A DNA stretch of 16,605 nucleotides from JAICTV01 sp035634055 (GTDB lineage Bacteria > Planctomycetota > Phycisphaerae > Tepidisphaerales > Tepidisphaeraceae). The notes beneath the pieces were generated by a model that ran no database searches, had not been told where the DNA came from, and saw only the letters and a program-made list of their open reading frames with translations. The stretch's first letter is position 1; every line of letters begins with the position of its first letter. The stretch covers positions 1 through 16,605 of the forward strand of contig DASQDR010000074.1 in assembly GCA_035634055.1 (NCBI GenBank), in the 5' to 3' direction. This document shows positions 1 through 6,924 of the stretch, in pieces. The translations under genes and the position numbers were made by a program.

Positions 1-226
1 GAACAGGCCGGAAGCCCCGAAAGGCTCCGTCGCGCTCGCCGCTCGCCGGGATCTCTTCGGCCAAGCCGCTCCCCGAGTACACCCGGGAAACCCTTGGCCT
101 CACACCCTCGCGGCCATCCGACTATTCACTTGTCAAAGAGCGTTTATTTATTACGACGCCGACACTTGCGTGTTCGCCTCGTCGTTTCTTTTTCCCGCGG
201 TCGAAACTTCTCAGTCCCGACCGGGG
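1..226 (-). other. 5' leader of a probable rRNA operon, body off the left edge
   Basis: Read on the minus strand, this stretch follows a sigma70-type promoter, carries a boxA motif and holds no coding frame. It folds: GGCCAAG at 59-65 pairs with CTTGGCC at 93-99, enclosing a nested C/G-rich stem near 72-88. A strong promoter, then boxA, then a folded untranslated leader is the order found upstream of bacterial rRNA genes, so the first mature rRNA would begin just beyond position 1. I see no start-of-16S signature (such as AGAGTTTGAT) inside the window, so the rRNA identity is inference. A highly expressed non-coding RNA or another antiterminated operon is the alternative. Confidence 0.6.
130..142 (-). 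promoter_or_regulatory. boxA antitermination motif
   Basis: The minus strand reads CGCTCTTTGACAA, a close match to the boxA element (E. coli rRNA: TGCTCTTTAACA) bound by NusB/NusE in rRNA antitermination. It lies about 90 bases downstream of the predicted start from the proximal promoter, inside an untranslated leader, which is the expected position. Confidence 0.65.
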
Positions 227-232
227 AGGCGG

Positions 233-260
233 ATAGTATCGTTGTCTCCGCCGCTGTCAA
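233..260 (-). promoter_or_regulatory. Proximal sigma70-type promoter of the leftward leader
   Basis: On the minus strand a perfect -35 box TTGACA (255-260) is followed after 16 bases by TACTAT (233-238), a five-of-six -10 box. Predicted transcription start is near 226, reading toward position 1. An AT-rich palindrome lies directly upstream. Confidence 0.7.
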
Positions 261-268
261 CCGGTGTC

Positions 269-284
269 GTTGAAAAATTTCAAC
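269..284 (-). promoter_or_regulatory. AT-rich palindrome, possible UP element
   Basis: GTTGAAAAATTTCAAC is an inverted repeat with an A/T core centred near -50 relative to the proximal promoter. A/T tracts at this place act as UP elements for RNA polymerase alpha at rRNA promoters; the symmetric arms would also suit a dimeric regulator. The position is seen; either role is inferred. Confidence 0.4.
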
Positions 285-645
285 AGCCCCGATGGACGCT
301 CACGTTTTAGATCTCAACCGCGTCCGGGCACCTTCTATCGGCACAAGCCGACGAAAGCACCAGCCGCGTATTCGGTTGCTTCTGTTGCTAATCTGCAACG
401 AGCCGGGCCGACCTCATCGTGCTCCAGTTCAGGCACCGGAGCGAGGTCCGTACCGTAAAGGTGGGTGAACCAACCGAGGGCGGATTATGCAGCCGTCCGC
501 CGCCGGCGTCAACCCCATTAAACTTGCCGTGTTCCGATGGGTCGACAATAGGTTTACGGCCGATCGGGGTCCCGGTTCGTCGGGCGCGGCGATTCTCGTG
601 TGGCGGCGCGCGCCTGTCGCGCTCCCGGCGGCGCGGGGACTGCAA
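285..645. other. Gene-free stretch upstream of the DUF4159 gene
   Basis: Short open frames occur here on both strands, but none has a ribosome-binding site or a recognisable protein sequence. Besides the distal leftward promoter I see only a small inverted repeat, GTTGC-6-GCAAC at 384-399. I regard the stretch as regulatory spacer between the leftward leader and the rightward DUF4159 gene. Confidence 0.5.
484..512 (-). promoter_or_regulatory. Distal sigma70-type promoter of the leftward leader
   Basis: On the minus strand TTGACG (507-512) is separated by 17 bases from CATAAT (484-489), each one mismatch from consensus. It points the same way as the proximal promoter about 250 bases further on. 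Tandem promoters of this kind are common upstream of rRNA operons. Confidence 0.6.
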
Positions 646-651
646 TAGAAT
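646..651 (+). promoter_or_regulatory. Possible -10 box for the DUF4159 gene
   Basis: TAGAAT (five of six to consensus) would place the transcript start near 658, about 41 bases before the GTG start at 699. No convincing -35 box is visible at the right distance. Confidence 0.35.
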
Positions 652-698
652 CCGCGCATGACGCCAAGTCATCTTCAGCACGCAAGGGGGCGGCACGC

Positions 699-3611
699 GT
701 GAGACAGCAGTGCGGAAATTGCGGGCAGTGGCTGGAGATCATGGGTCGGGCGGCGACGTGCCCCAACTGCGGGCAGCTGGTGGCGATCCGAGTCGCTCCC
801 GCGCCGATGCCGCGACCGAGAATGGATGAGGCCGGCCCCTATGAGCGCCCGAACCGCTACGAGCCCCAGCCGCCTAAGCCGCCCCTGCTGCCGCCCTGGC
901 TGAAGGCGCTGCTGATCATCGGCGGCGCGGGGCTGGTGGTTTTCCTGCTGATCCAGTTGGCGATCTGGCAGGTGCGGGAGAAGGTTGCGGGACCGGCCCC
1001 CGTCCCGGCCGCTCCTGTTGCCCCTGCACCCAAGCCGCCTCCCCCTCCTGCGGAGCAGAAGGGGTCGCAGATGTTTTCTTTCAACGAGCAGAGCGCGGTT
1101 CCCGCGGAAGCGGCGTCACCGCCACCGCCGCCGGTCCCCGCGGAGTCGCCCGCCCCGCCACCTGCTTCGCCGGCCGCGCCTGCTCCACCGGCGGCGCCTG
1201 CTGCGCCGGCGGCGCCACCGTCCAATGCTTCCGCGGTGCCGCCGACGGCGAGCGCAACGGCGGCAGCATCCGGGCCGCTGTTCGACCCTCGCCCGGAGCC
1301 GGCGGCGGCAGACGTCGTGACCGACGAGGCGATCGACGCCGCCATCAAGAAAGGGGCAGAGCACCTCATCAGTCGATTCGAGAACGGCCGGCTCAAGGGC
1401 GACCCAGCCAACCCGCATTACATCGGCACCGATGCCCTGTGCGTGCTGGCGCTGCTCCACGCGGGACAGGCGGTCGCCGACGAGCGGCTGAACGTCCGCA
1501 ACCCGTTCATGGCGCGAGCGCTGGACGAGCTGCGGCAGTTGTCGGTTCCCGAATCCCTGCACACCTACAGCCGCTCGCTGCGGGCGCAGGCGCTGGCGGT
1601 TTACCACCGGAAGGAGGACAGCGCCACCCTGGCGAGCGACACCAGGGCGCTGCTCACCGGCGGCGTGCGCGGCGCTTACACGTACACGGTGCCCCCGGCC
1701 GCCGCGACGCGACCGGAGCAGATGACCTGGGACAACTCCAACTCGCAGTACGGCGTGCTGGGGGTCTGGGCGGCGGCGGAGGCGGGCGTGGCGGTCCCGC
1801 TCTCTTACTGGCAGGGCGTGCAGGAGCACTGGGAGAACTGCCAGAGCCCCGACGGCGGCTGGGGCTACCACGGCCCGGGCAGCGGGAGCAGCCTTTCGAT
1901 GACCGCCGCCGGCGTCAACATGCTCTTCGTTGCTAACGAAATGATCAGCGCCCAGCGCCCCGAGGTGCAGGTCGCCCGGCCGCCGTTCTCGGCGAGCCTG
2001 CAGGGCGGGCTCGATTGGCTCGGGCACCAGGACCGGTCGATCAACCTCGCCGTGCGCGGCTACCAGTACTACACGCTGTACGGGCTCGAGCGCGCGGGGC
2101 TGGCGTCGGGCTTCAAGATGCTCGGCAAGCACGATTGGTTCCGCACGCTCGCCGCGCGGACGCTCAAGGAACAGGAGAAGGACGGCAGTTGGGGGCTCGA
2201 GCACGACACCGCCTTCGCCATCCTCTTCCTGGCGCGCGGGCGGCACCCGCTGCTGATGAACAAGCTGCACTTCGTCGGCGCGTGGGCCAACCGCCCGCGC
2301 GACGTCGCGCACCTGGCGAAGTTTGTCAGCAAGGAGACCGAGCGCCCGCTCAACTGGCAGGTCGTCTCGCTGGCCAGCGACTGGACCGACTGGATGGACG
2401 CGCCGGTGCTTTACCTGGCGAGCCACGAGGCGCCGATCTTCGACGAGAACGACTTCGCCAAGCTCAAGGCGTTCGTCGACGCCGGCGGACTGCTCTTCAC
2501 CCACGCCGACGGCGACTCCAAGGAGTTCAACCAGTGGGCCGCAGTGCTGGCGATGAAGCTGTTCGGCGGGCAGGAGTTGAAGGACCTGCCGCCGAACCAC
2601 TTCGCCTATAACGCGCTGTTTCGCCCGAAGGAGCCGTTCCCCTTGCGCGGGATCAGCAACAACACGCGGCTCCTGATGCTGCACTCCCCCACCGACCTCG
2701 CCCGGCGCTGGCAGGGGAAGGACCCGAAGGCGGATCGCGGCGTCTACGAGCTGGGCGCGAACCTCTTCATCTACGCCACCGGAATGCAGGTGCCGCGCAA
2801 CCGCCTGGAGACGCTGGCGGTGGCGGAAGTGACCGCCGCGCCCGCGGTCACTATCCCCATCGCCCGGCTGAAGTACGCGGGCGACTGGGACCCCGAGCCG
2901 TACGCGTGGACGCGGCAGTCGCGGCTCTTCCGCCGCGCGACCGGCGCAGCGCTGGAGCCGGTGGCGATCGAAACCGAGAAGCTGGCGCCCGACGTCGCGC
3001 CCATCGCCCACCTGACCGCCACGGCGCCGCTGGCGCTGTCCGATGCGCAAGTCGCGGCGCTGAAGCGATACGTCGACGCCGGCGGCGTGCTGCTGCTCGA
3101 CGCGACCGGCGGGTTCGAGCCGGTGGCGCAAAGCATCCGCGCCAACATCCTCGCACGCGCGTTTCCCGGCAAGGAGCCAGCGGTCATCAAGACCGACCAC
3201 CCGCTGCTCGCCGGCGCCGGCGCGGGAATGCAGCAGATCGCCCGCCCGCAGGTCCGCCCGTTCACGCTGCTGAAGTTGCAGCAGAAGTTCCCGCGCCTGC
3301 AACTGCTCGAGTCCGGGCGCGGCGCGGTCGTCATCAGCGAGCTTGACCTGACCAGTGGCCTGCTCGGCACCAGCACCCTTGGCATTATCGGGTGGGAGCC
3401 GGAGTACGCGCAGAAGGTCGCGCAGAACCTGATCCTGTGGGCCGTCAACGCCCGCCCGACCCGAACCGCGTGGACGTCAACCACTCAAGCGACGAGTCAG
3501 CCCGCCACGCGACCGGCGGCGGCGACGACGGTGCCCACAGCAACGGCGCCCGCGGCGGCTGCGCCAGGCGCAGCAGCGCCCGCGGCGGCTGGCGCTACGG
3601 CGGCGCAGTAA
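699..3611 (+). CDS. Membrane-anchored zinc-ribbon protein with prenyltransferase-like repeats and DUF4159 region
   Basis: The chosen start is GTG at 699, because AAGGGGG (684-690) lies 8 bases upstream and the protein then opens directly with a zinc ribbon; the frame is open further upstream without support. Of 970 residues, 1-26 hold two CxxC pairs (C5/C8, C21/C24), 68-90 are one membrane helix, and about 95-200 are a Pro/Ala linker. About 208-525 resemble the alpha-barrel repeats of squalene cyclase/prenyltransferase proteins (QW-like DGGWGY at 385, DGSWG at 495). About 530-725 match the DUF4159 pattern (strand, then a VDAGGLLFTHADG-type turn). A second such unit seems to follow at about 730-935 (RYVDAGGVLLLDATGG), then a Thr/Ala/Pro tail. 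Topology suggests a cytoplasmic ribbon and a large external part. DUF4159 proteins are common in planctomycetes but have no established biochemical role, and I assign none. Confidence 0.85.
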   Translation: MRQQCGNCGQWLEIMGRAATCPNCGQLVAIRVAPAPMPRPRMDEAGPYERPNRYEPQPPKPPLLPPWLKALLIIGGAGLVVFLLIQLAIWQVREKVAGPAPVPAAPVAPAPKPPPPPAEQKGSQMFSFNEQSAVPAEAASPPPPPVPAESPAPPPASPAAPAPPAAPAAPAAPPSNASAVPPTASATAAASGPLFDPRPEPAAADVVTDEAIDAAIKKGAEHLISRFENGRLKGDPANPHYIGTDALCVLALLHAGQAVADERLNVRNPFMARALDELRQLSVPESLHTYSRSLRAQALAVYHRKEDSATLASDTRALLTGGVRGAYTYTVPPAAATRPEQMTWDNSNSQYGVLGVWAAAEAGVAVPLSYWQGVQEHWENCQSPDGGWGYHGPGSGSSLSMTAAGVNMLFVANEMISAQRPEVQVARPPFSASLQGGLDWLGHQDRSINLAVRGYQYYTLYGLERAGLASGFKMLGKHDWFRTLAARTLKEQEKDGSWGLEHDTAFAILFLARGRHPLLMNKLHFVGAWANRPRDVAHLAKFVSKETERPLNWQVVSLASDWTDWMDAPVLYLASHEAPIFDENDFAKLKAFVDAGGLLFTHADGDSKEFNQWAAVLAMKLFGGQELKDLPPNHFAYNALFRPKEPFPLRGISNNTRLLMLHSPTDLARRWQGKDPKADRGVYELGANLFIYATGMQVPRNRLETLAVAEVTAAPAVTIPIARLKYAGDWDPEPYAWTRQSRLFRRATGAALEPVAIETEKLAPDVAPIAHLTATAPLALSDAQVAALKRYVDAGGVLLLDATGGFEPVAQSIRANILARAFPGKEPAVIKTDHPLLAGAGAGMQQIARPQVRPFTLLKLQQKFPRLQLLESGRGAVVISELDLTSGLLGTSTLGIIGWEPEYAQKVAQNLILWAVNARPTRTAWTSTTQATSQPATRPAAATTVPTATAPAAAAPGAAAPAAAGATAAQ

Positions 3612-3664
3612 CCGCGCATCGGCAACATTTCACACCGCCCCCGGCGCCAGCGTCGCGACACGCC

Positions 3665-3692
3665 TTGGCGTTTGCCCGGTTGGCGTCATAAT
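3665..3692 (+). promoter_or_regulatory. Promoter of the HAD phosphatase gene, near-leaderless
   Basis: TTGGCG (3665-3670), 16 bases, then CATAAT (3687-3692). The ATG at 3701 follows the -10 box after 8 bases and has no ribosome-binding site, so transcription would start at or next to the start codon. Confidence 0.5.
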
Positions 3693-3700
3693 CCGCGCCC

Positions 3701-4942
3701 ATGAAGCGACCGGCCGTTTTCTTCGATCGGGACAACACGCTCATCGCGTGCGACGAGTACCTGGGCGACCCCGCCAAGGTGGCGCTGACCGACGGCGCCG
3801 CCGACGCCGTCGCCCGCGCGCGGCGGCTGGGGTACGCCACGATTATCTTCAGCAACCAGAGCGGCGTGGCGCGCGGGTACTTCTCCGAAGAGGCGGTGCA
3901 CGCGGTCAACCAGCGGCTGGACGAGCTGCTGCGCGACGGCGACGCCAAGGCGATCATCGACCGCCACGAGTTCTGCCCGTATCACCCCGACGCGTCGATC
4001 GAGAAGTACCGCCAGGACAGCCCGCTGCGAAAGCCGGCTCCCGGCATGATCCACAGCGCCGCCGAGGCGCTGGCGCTGGACCAGTCGCGGAGCTGGGTGA
4101 TCGGCGACGCGCCGCGCGACATCGAGGCCGGCCGTGCCGCCGGCTGCCGGACGATCTTGTTCACCGACCCGACGCTCAAGTCTTCCCCCGCCGCCCTGGT
4201 GCAGCGAAAGGTGGAGCCGGACTACATCTGTTCGACGCTGAAGGAGGCGATCGACTTCATCGATCGGAACACCGAGCGCGCGCCCGAGGAGCCGGCGGCC
4301 GCGCCGGGCGAGAGCGCATCGGCAGAGGGCGAGCCTGCGCCCGCCGCGACCACCGTGGCCGCCGACGCGGTGCCGTCCTTCCAAGACGCGGCGACCAGCG
4401 ACGCCCGTGCGAACGAGACGGCCGACCGCGACGCGGCGACGGAGATTGAGCCGCCCGCGCCAACGCTCGACGTGGCGGCGGCCGTGCCGGTTTCGCCACC
4501 GCGGGAAGAAAAAGAGTCACCGACGCCGGTGTTGGCGTTCGTCGTCTCGCCGAAACGGGACGCGGACGCCGACGGACCCGCGGTTGAGTCTGCGTCGCCC
4601 GCCAAGCCCGCGTGGCCCGCCACCCCGAGCCCCGCCGCCGCGGCCGAACCGCCGACGCCGACGATCAAGAAGGTTCTCTCGCAGGCCCAGCCGCGCTCCA
4701 GTGCGAAGCTGGAATCGCTGGCCAACGAGATCCTCCACGAGCTGCGCCGCCACCGCGAGCAGCCGCCGACGGATTTCTCCGTCAGCAAGCTGATGGCCGG
4801 CGTCGTGCAGGTGCTGGTCCTGTTCGTCCTGTTCCTCGCCTTCATCAACCGCACCACGGACTCGCTCATGCCCCTGCTCATCTTCGCCCTGACGTTGCAG
4901 ACGATGACGATCGCGCTGCTGATCATGGGGAAGCAGAGGTAG
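3701..4942 (+). CDS. HAD-IIIA hydrolase (GmhB-like) with C-terminal membrane anchor
   Basis: Residues 1-160 form a HAD phosphatase of the histidinol-phosphatase/heptose-bisphosphatase (GmhB) type. Visible motifs are nucleophile and acid D9/D11 in DRDNT, S51 in SNQSG, K111 in RKPAPGM and the acidic pair D136/D140 in GDAPRD. GmhB removes the 7-phosphate of glycero-manno-heptose bisphosphate on the way to nucleotide-activated heptose. The zinc loop is incomplete: C92 and H95 are present, but the usual CxC before RKP is replaced by DSPL (106-109), so zinc binding is doubtful and the substrate could differ. A Pro/Ala/Glu-rich linker (about 165-345) leads to two hydrophobic helices (about 364-384 and 391-409), which would tether the enzyme to the inner membrane; GmhB itself is a soluble protein of under 200 residues. 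The fold is certain, the heptose substrate is a guess. Confidence 0.85.
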   Translation: MKRPAVFFDRDNTLIACDEYLGDPAKVALTDGAADAVARARRLGYATIIFSNQSGVARGYFSEEAVHAVNQRLDELLRDGDAKAIIDRHEFCPYHPDASIEKYRQDSPLRKPAPGMIHSAAEALALDQSRSWVIGDAPRDIEAGRAAGCRTILFTDPTLKSSPAALVQRKVEPDYICSTLKEAIDFIDRNTERAPEEPAAAPGESASAEGEPAPAATTVAADAVPSFQDAATSDARANETADRDAATEIEPPAPTLDVAAAVPVSPPREEKESPTPVLAFVVSPKRDADADGPAVESASPAKPAWPATPSPAAAAEPPTPTIKKVLSQAQPRSSAKLESLANEILHELRRHREQPPTDFSVSKLMAGVVQVLVLFVLFLAFINRTTDSLMPLLIFALTLQTMTIALLIMGKQR

Positions 4943-5030
4943 GGGAGGAGAGGGAGCGACGGAGCGACGAAGGGGGAGGAAGAGGAGGGGCGGGGCGCGG
5001 GCGCGACGGAGCGGCGGCGGACGTGACGCT

Positions 5031-5117
5031 GTCATCCGGAAGCGTGCTCGCGAGGGATCCCGGGTTGGAGAGCGACTCCCGAACCCGAGATCGCTCGCGA
5101 GTACGCTTCGGGATGAC
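5031..5117. repeat. Long palindromic intergenic element, copy 1
   Basis: GTCATCC at the left end and GGATGAC at the right end bound an imperfect inverted repeat with arms of roughly 38 bases and about five mismatches. A second copy with the same arm wording (GAAGCGTRCTCGCGAGGGAT) lies at 9565-9657. Both copies sit between convergent genes. This is the architecture of REP/BIME-like or small non-autonomous mobile palindromes; no coding sequence is present. Confidence 0.8.
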
Positions 5118-5165
5118 ACTGCCGCACTTCGCGAGGACACTGCCCCACCGTGCCGGCGGCGCGCG

Positions 5166-5203
5166 AAAAAAAGAAGCGACGAAGGCTTTACCCTTCGTCG
5201 CTT
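5166..5203 (-). terminator. Rho-independent terminator of the redoxin operon
   Basis: Read on the minus strand, a perfect 12-base stem (5192-5203 pairing with 5174-5185) around a 6-base loop is followed, one base on, by seven U (5166-5172). It lies about 50 bases after the stop codon of the redoxin gene, in the correct orientation. Confidence 0.88.
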
Positions 5204-5250
5204 CGTCGCTTATCGCTCCGTCGCTGTCTTTTGCCCTTCTTCGCTCTTCC

Positions 5251-5868
5251 TCACTTCGCGTACTTCACCGAGCAGCCGTACGGCTTGCTCATCGGTTGGG
5301 TGACGGACGAGCCGGAGGTGAGTTCGGTCAGGGCCTTGTCGACCAGGTTGACGCGGTCGGCCTTGTCGCCCTTGGGGTCGTCGTCAATGCCGCCGGCGTA
5401 GGCGATCTTGCCGGTCTTGTCGATGACGAACATGTGCGGCGTGGTCTTGGCGCCGTACGCCTTGCCCACCTCGCCGGTCGAGTCGTTCAGGATCGGATAG
5501 GCGATCGACCACTTGCCGGCGACGGCCTTGTTGTCGGCGTTGGTCTTGCCGTTGGTGGTGTTCACCGCCAGCCAGACCACGTCCTTGTCCTTCCACTTGG
5601 CCGAGGTCTCGGCCATGGTCTTCTTTTCCTCGTGGTGGCGGACGACGAAGGGGCACTCGTTGTTGAACCACTCGAGGACGACGACCTTGCCGGCGAGGTC
5701 GGCGAGGTTGACCGACTTGCCGTCCTGGTCCTGGAGCGAGAAGGACGGAGCCTGCTCGCCCGGCTTGACGCCGGCGCCGCCCGCCTTCTTCTCGTCGGCC
5801 GCGACTGCCATCGAGAACGCCAGGGCGAGCATCGCCACGCCCGCCAGGGGCATCAGAATCTTCCGCAT
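5251..5868 (-). CDS. Exported thioredoxin-like redoxin with a single active-site cysteine
   Basis: The start at 5868 is set by an ideal Shine-Dalgarno AGGAGG (5875-5880) six bases upstream; an ATG at 5898 in the same frame lacks this. The 205-residue product has a signal peptide (1-23, AVA before the cut). The redoxin fold follows: PGEQAPSFSLQDQDG start, strand ending EWFNNECPF with C72, and the cis-proline loop TTPHMF with P144. The usual WCxxC is absent. C72 is the only cysteine at the active site, and the only other one, C199, is six residues from the end in YGCSVKYAK. C72 may pair with C199 or with a partner protein. The gene lies 26 bases after the DsbD-N-like gene, so the two should be co-transcribed. 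A thiol-redox role outside the cytoplasm is likely; the substrate is unknown. Confidence 0.87.
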   Translation of the reverse strand: MRKILMPLAGVAMLALAFSMAVAADEKKAGGAGVKPGEQAPSFSLQDQDGKSVNLADLAGKVVVLEWFNNECPFVVRHHEEKKTMAETSAKWKDKDVVWLAVNTTNGKTNADNKAVAGKWSIAYPILNDSTGEVGKAYGAKTTPHMFVIDKTGKIAYAGGIDDDPKGDKADRVNLVDKALTELTSGSSVTQPMSKPYGCSVKYAK

Positions 5869-5894
5869 ACGACTCCTCCTTCGGAGTAGGTGTT

Positions 5895-6773
5895 TCACTT
5901 GCCGGCCGGCGGCGGGAGCATCACGTTGAACTCCGCGCCGCGCCGCTTCCCGTACTGGTCAGTGTAGGCGACGAGAAACCACACGTCTGCCGCCGACGCC
6001 GGCGGCGGCGCCAGCGAGAACGACACCGTGCTGGACAATTCCCCGTCGCTGTTGGTTTGAACATTTTCCAGCCCGCTCTGTTCCGGCGGGACGACGAACC
6101 ACTGCACGTCCTTGCCCGGGCGCATGAAGCGCACGCGCGCCTGCACCGGGTTGGTTCCCTTCACCTCGATCGCCGCCAGCTTGCCCGCCTCGGTGCCGCG
6201 GGCGGGCATGCGCTCGGTCCAGGTGGCGAAGGCTTCGGCGTTAGCGGGGGTGGGGGCGGAGTCGCCGGCGGGCAGCGACAGCGTCAACTTCGCCTTGCCC
6301 GGCACGCAGATCGCCTCGCAGACCAGCCAGTTCACGTCCGCCGACAGCTCGACCGGCCCGCCCGCCGGCAGGTTCGCCGGGGGCGTGAGCGTGGTGATCA
6401 GCATGACCTCGTCGTGGTAGCCGTAGCCGACGACGTCGCCCGGCTGATCGAAGCGGTCGGGAATGGGGAACTGAAGCTCGCCCGCCTTCCAGCCGGGCGG
6501 CAGGTTCCATTTCACGCGCGTGGGCAGGCCGGAATCGCCGGGGTTCTTCCAGTAGACGTGCCACTTGGGCTTGATCTTGAGCAGGACGCCGGCATGGAAG
6601 GGCTGCCCCGGCTTCACCGACGCCACGTCCGCCAGGAGCTCTGCCTTCACCAGGTCTGCGGGCGCCGGCGCCGCCGCGCGGGCGGGCGCGGGGAGAACCG
6701 TGGCAAAAAGGGCAAAGGCGATCAGTCCTGCCAGCATCCGCATGCTCGGGTGGTAACCGTGGGTCATCGGCAT
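5895..6773 (-). CDS. Stand-alone DsbD N-terminal-domain protein, exported
   Basis: The 292-residue product begins with a signal peptide (hydrophobic about 12-28, then ARAAAP). The mature part matches the N-terminal domain of the disulfide reductase DsbD: WHVYWKNPGDSGLP at 71-84, GYGYHDEVML at 116-125, and the cysteine pair C152/C156 in WLVCEAICVPG. In DsbD this domain passes electrons from the membrane segment to periplasmic partners. Here the eight-helix membrane domain and the C-terminal thioredoxin domain are both missing, so a separate membrane donor is needed or the domain has another task. The redoxin gene directly downstream is the obvious partner. The ATG at 6773 was chosen for a weak GGTGG upstream; an ATG at 6767, or MRML ten residues in, is possible and leaves the signal peptide intact. 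Confidence 0.85.
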   Translation of the reverse strand: MPMTHGYHPSMRMLAGLIAFALFATVLPAPARAAAPAPADLVKAELLADVASVKPGQPFHAGVLLKIKPKWHVYWKNPGDSGLPTRVKWNLPPGWKAGELQFPIPDRFDQPGDVVGYGYHDEVMLITTLTPPANLPAGGPVELSADVNWLVCEAICVPGKAKLTLSLPAGDSAPTPANAEAFATWTERMPARGTEAGKLAAIEVKGTNPVQARVRFMRPGKDVQWFVVPPEQSGLENVQTNSDGELSSTVSFSLAPPPASAADVWFLVAYTDQYGKRRGAEFNVMLPPPAGK

Positions 6774-6808
6774 CTATTCCACCCGCTTTCCTTGGTGAAG
6801 TTGCAGTG

Positions 6809-6814
6809 TACAAT
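6809..6814 (+). promoter_or_regulatory. Possible -10 box for the HNH gene
   Basis: TACAAT in the short divergent gap between the DsbD-N-like and HNH genes. It would give a 5' untranslated region of about 105 bases. No good -35 box is visible, so this is tentative. Confidence 0.35.
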
Positions 6815-6924
6815 TCGGTCAGGACTTGGGGCGATCCAGGCGTCGCGATGATCGGGTGATCCCCGCGCGGTTCACTTCCGCTTCCCGCCGCCCCGCGTCC
6901 GTGCAGGCGAAAGGGCGAACGTAC

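Larger units (their letters stand above)
4943..5250. other. 3'-3' intergenic gap with repeats
   Basis: This gap separates two convergent genes and holds no gene. From left to right it has a low-complexity GAGCGACGGAGCGACGAAGG-type run (about 4952-4972), the palindromic element at 5031-5117, the terminator at 5166-5203, and an inverted copy of the GCGACGAAG/GCGACGGAG wording (about 5192-5226). Confidence 0.7.

Noticed and set aside
1..226. Mature rRNA or tRNA inside the window
   Set aside because: No 16S/23S start signature and no tRNA cloverleaf with a T-loop could be seen; only leader signals are present.
1116..3302. Long minus-strand frame opposite the DUF4159 gene
   Set aside because: Arginine/glutamine-rich shadow of a GC-rich gene with no recognisable domain.
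4612..5889. Plus-strand frame across the 3'-3' gap
   Set aside because: It overlaps the end of the HAD gene, the palindrome, the terminator and the antisense of the redoxin gene. Nothing in it resembles a protein.
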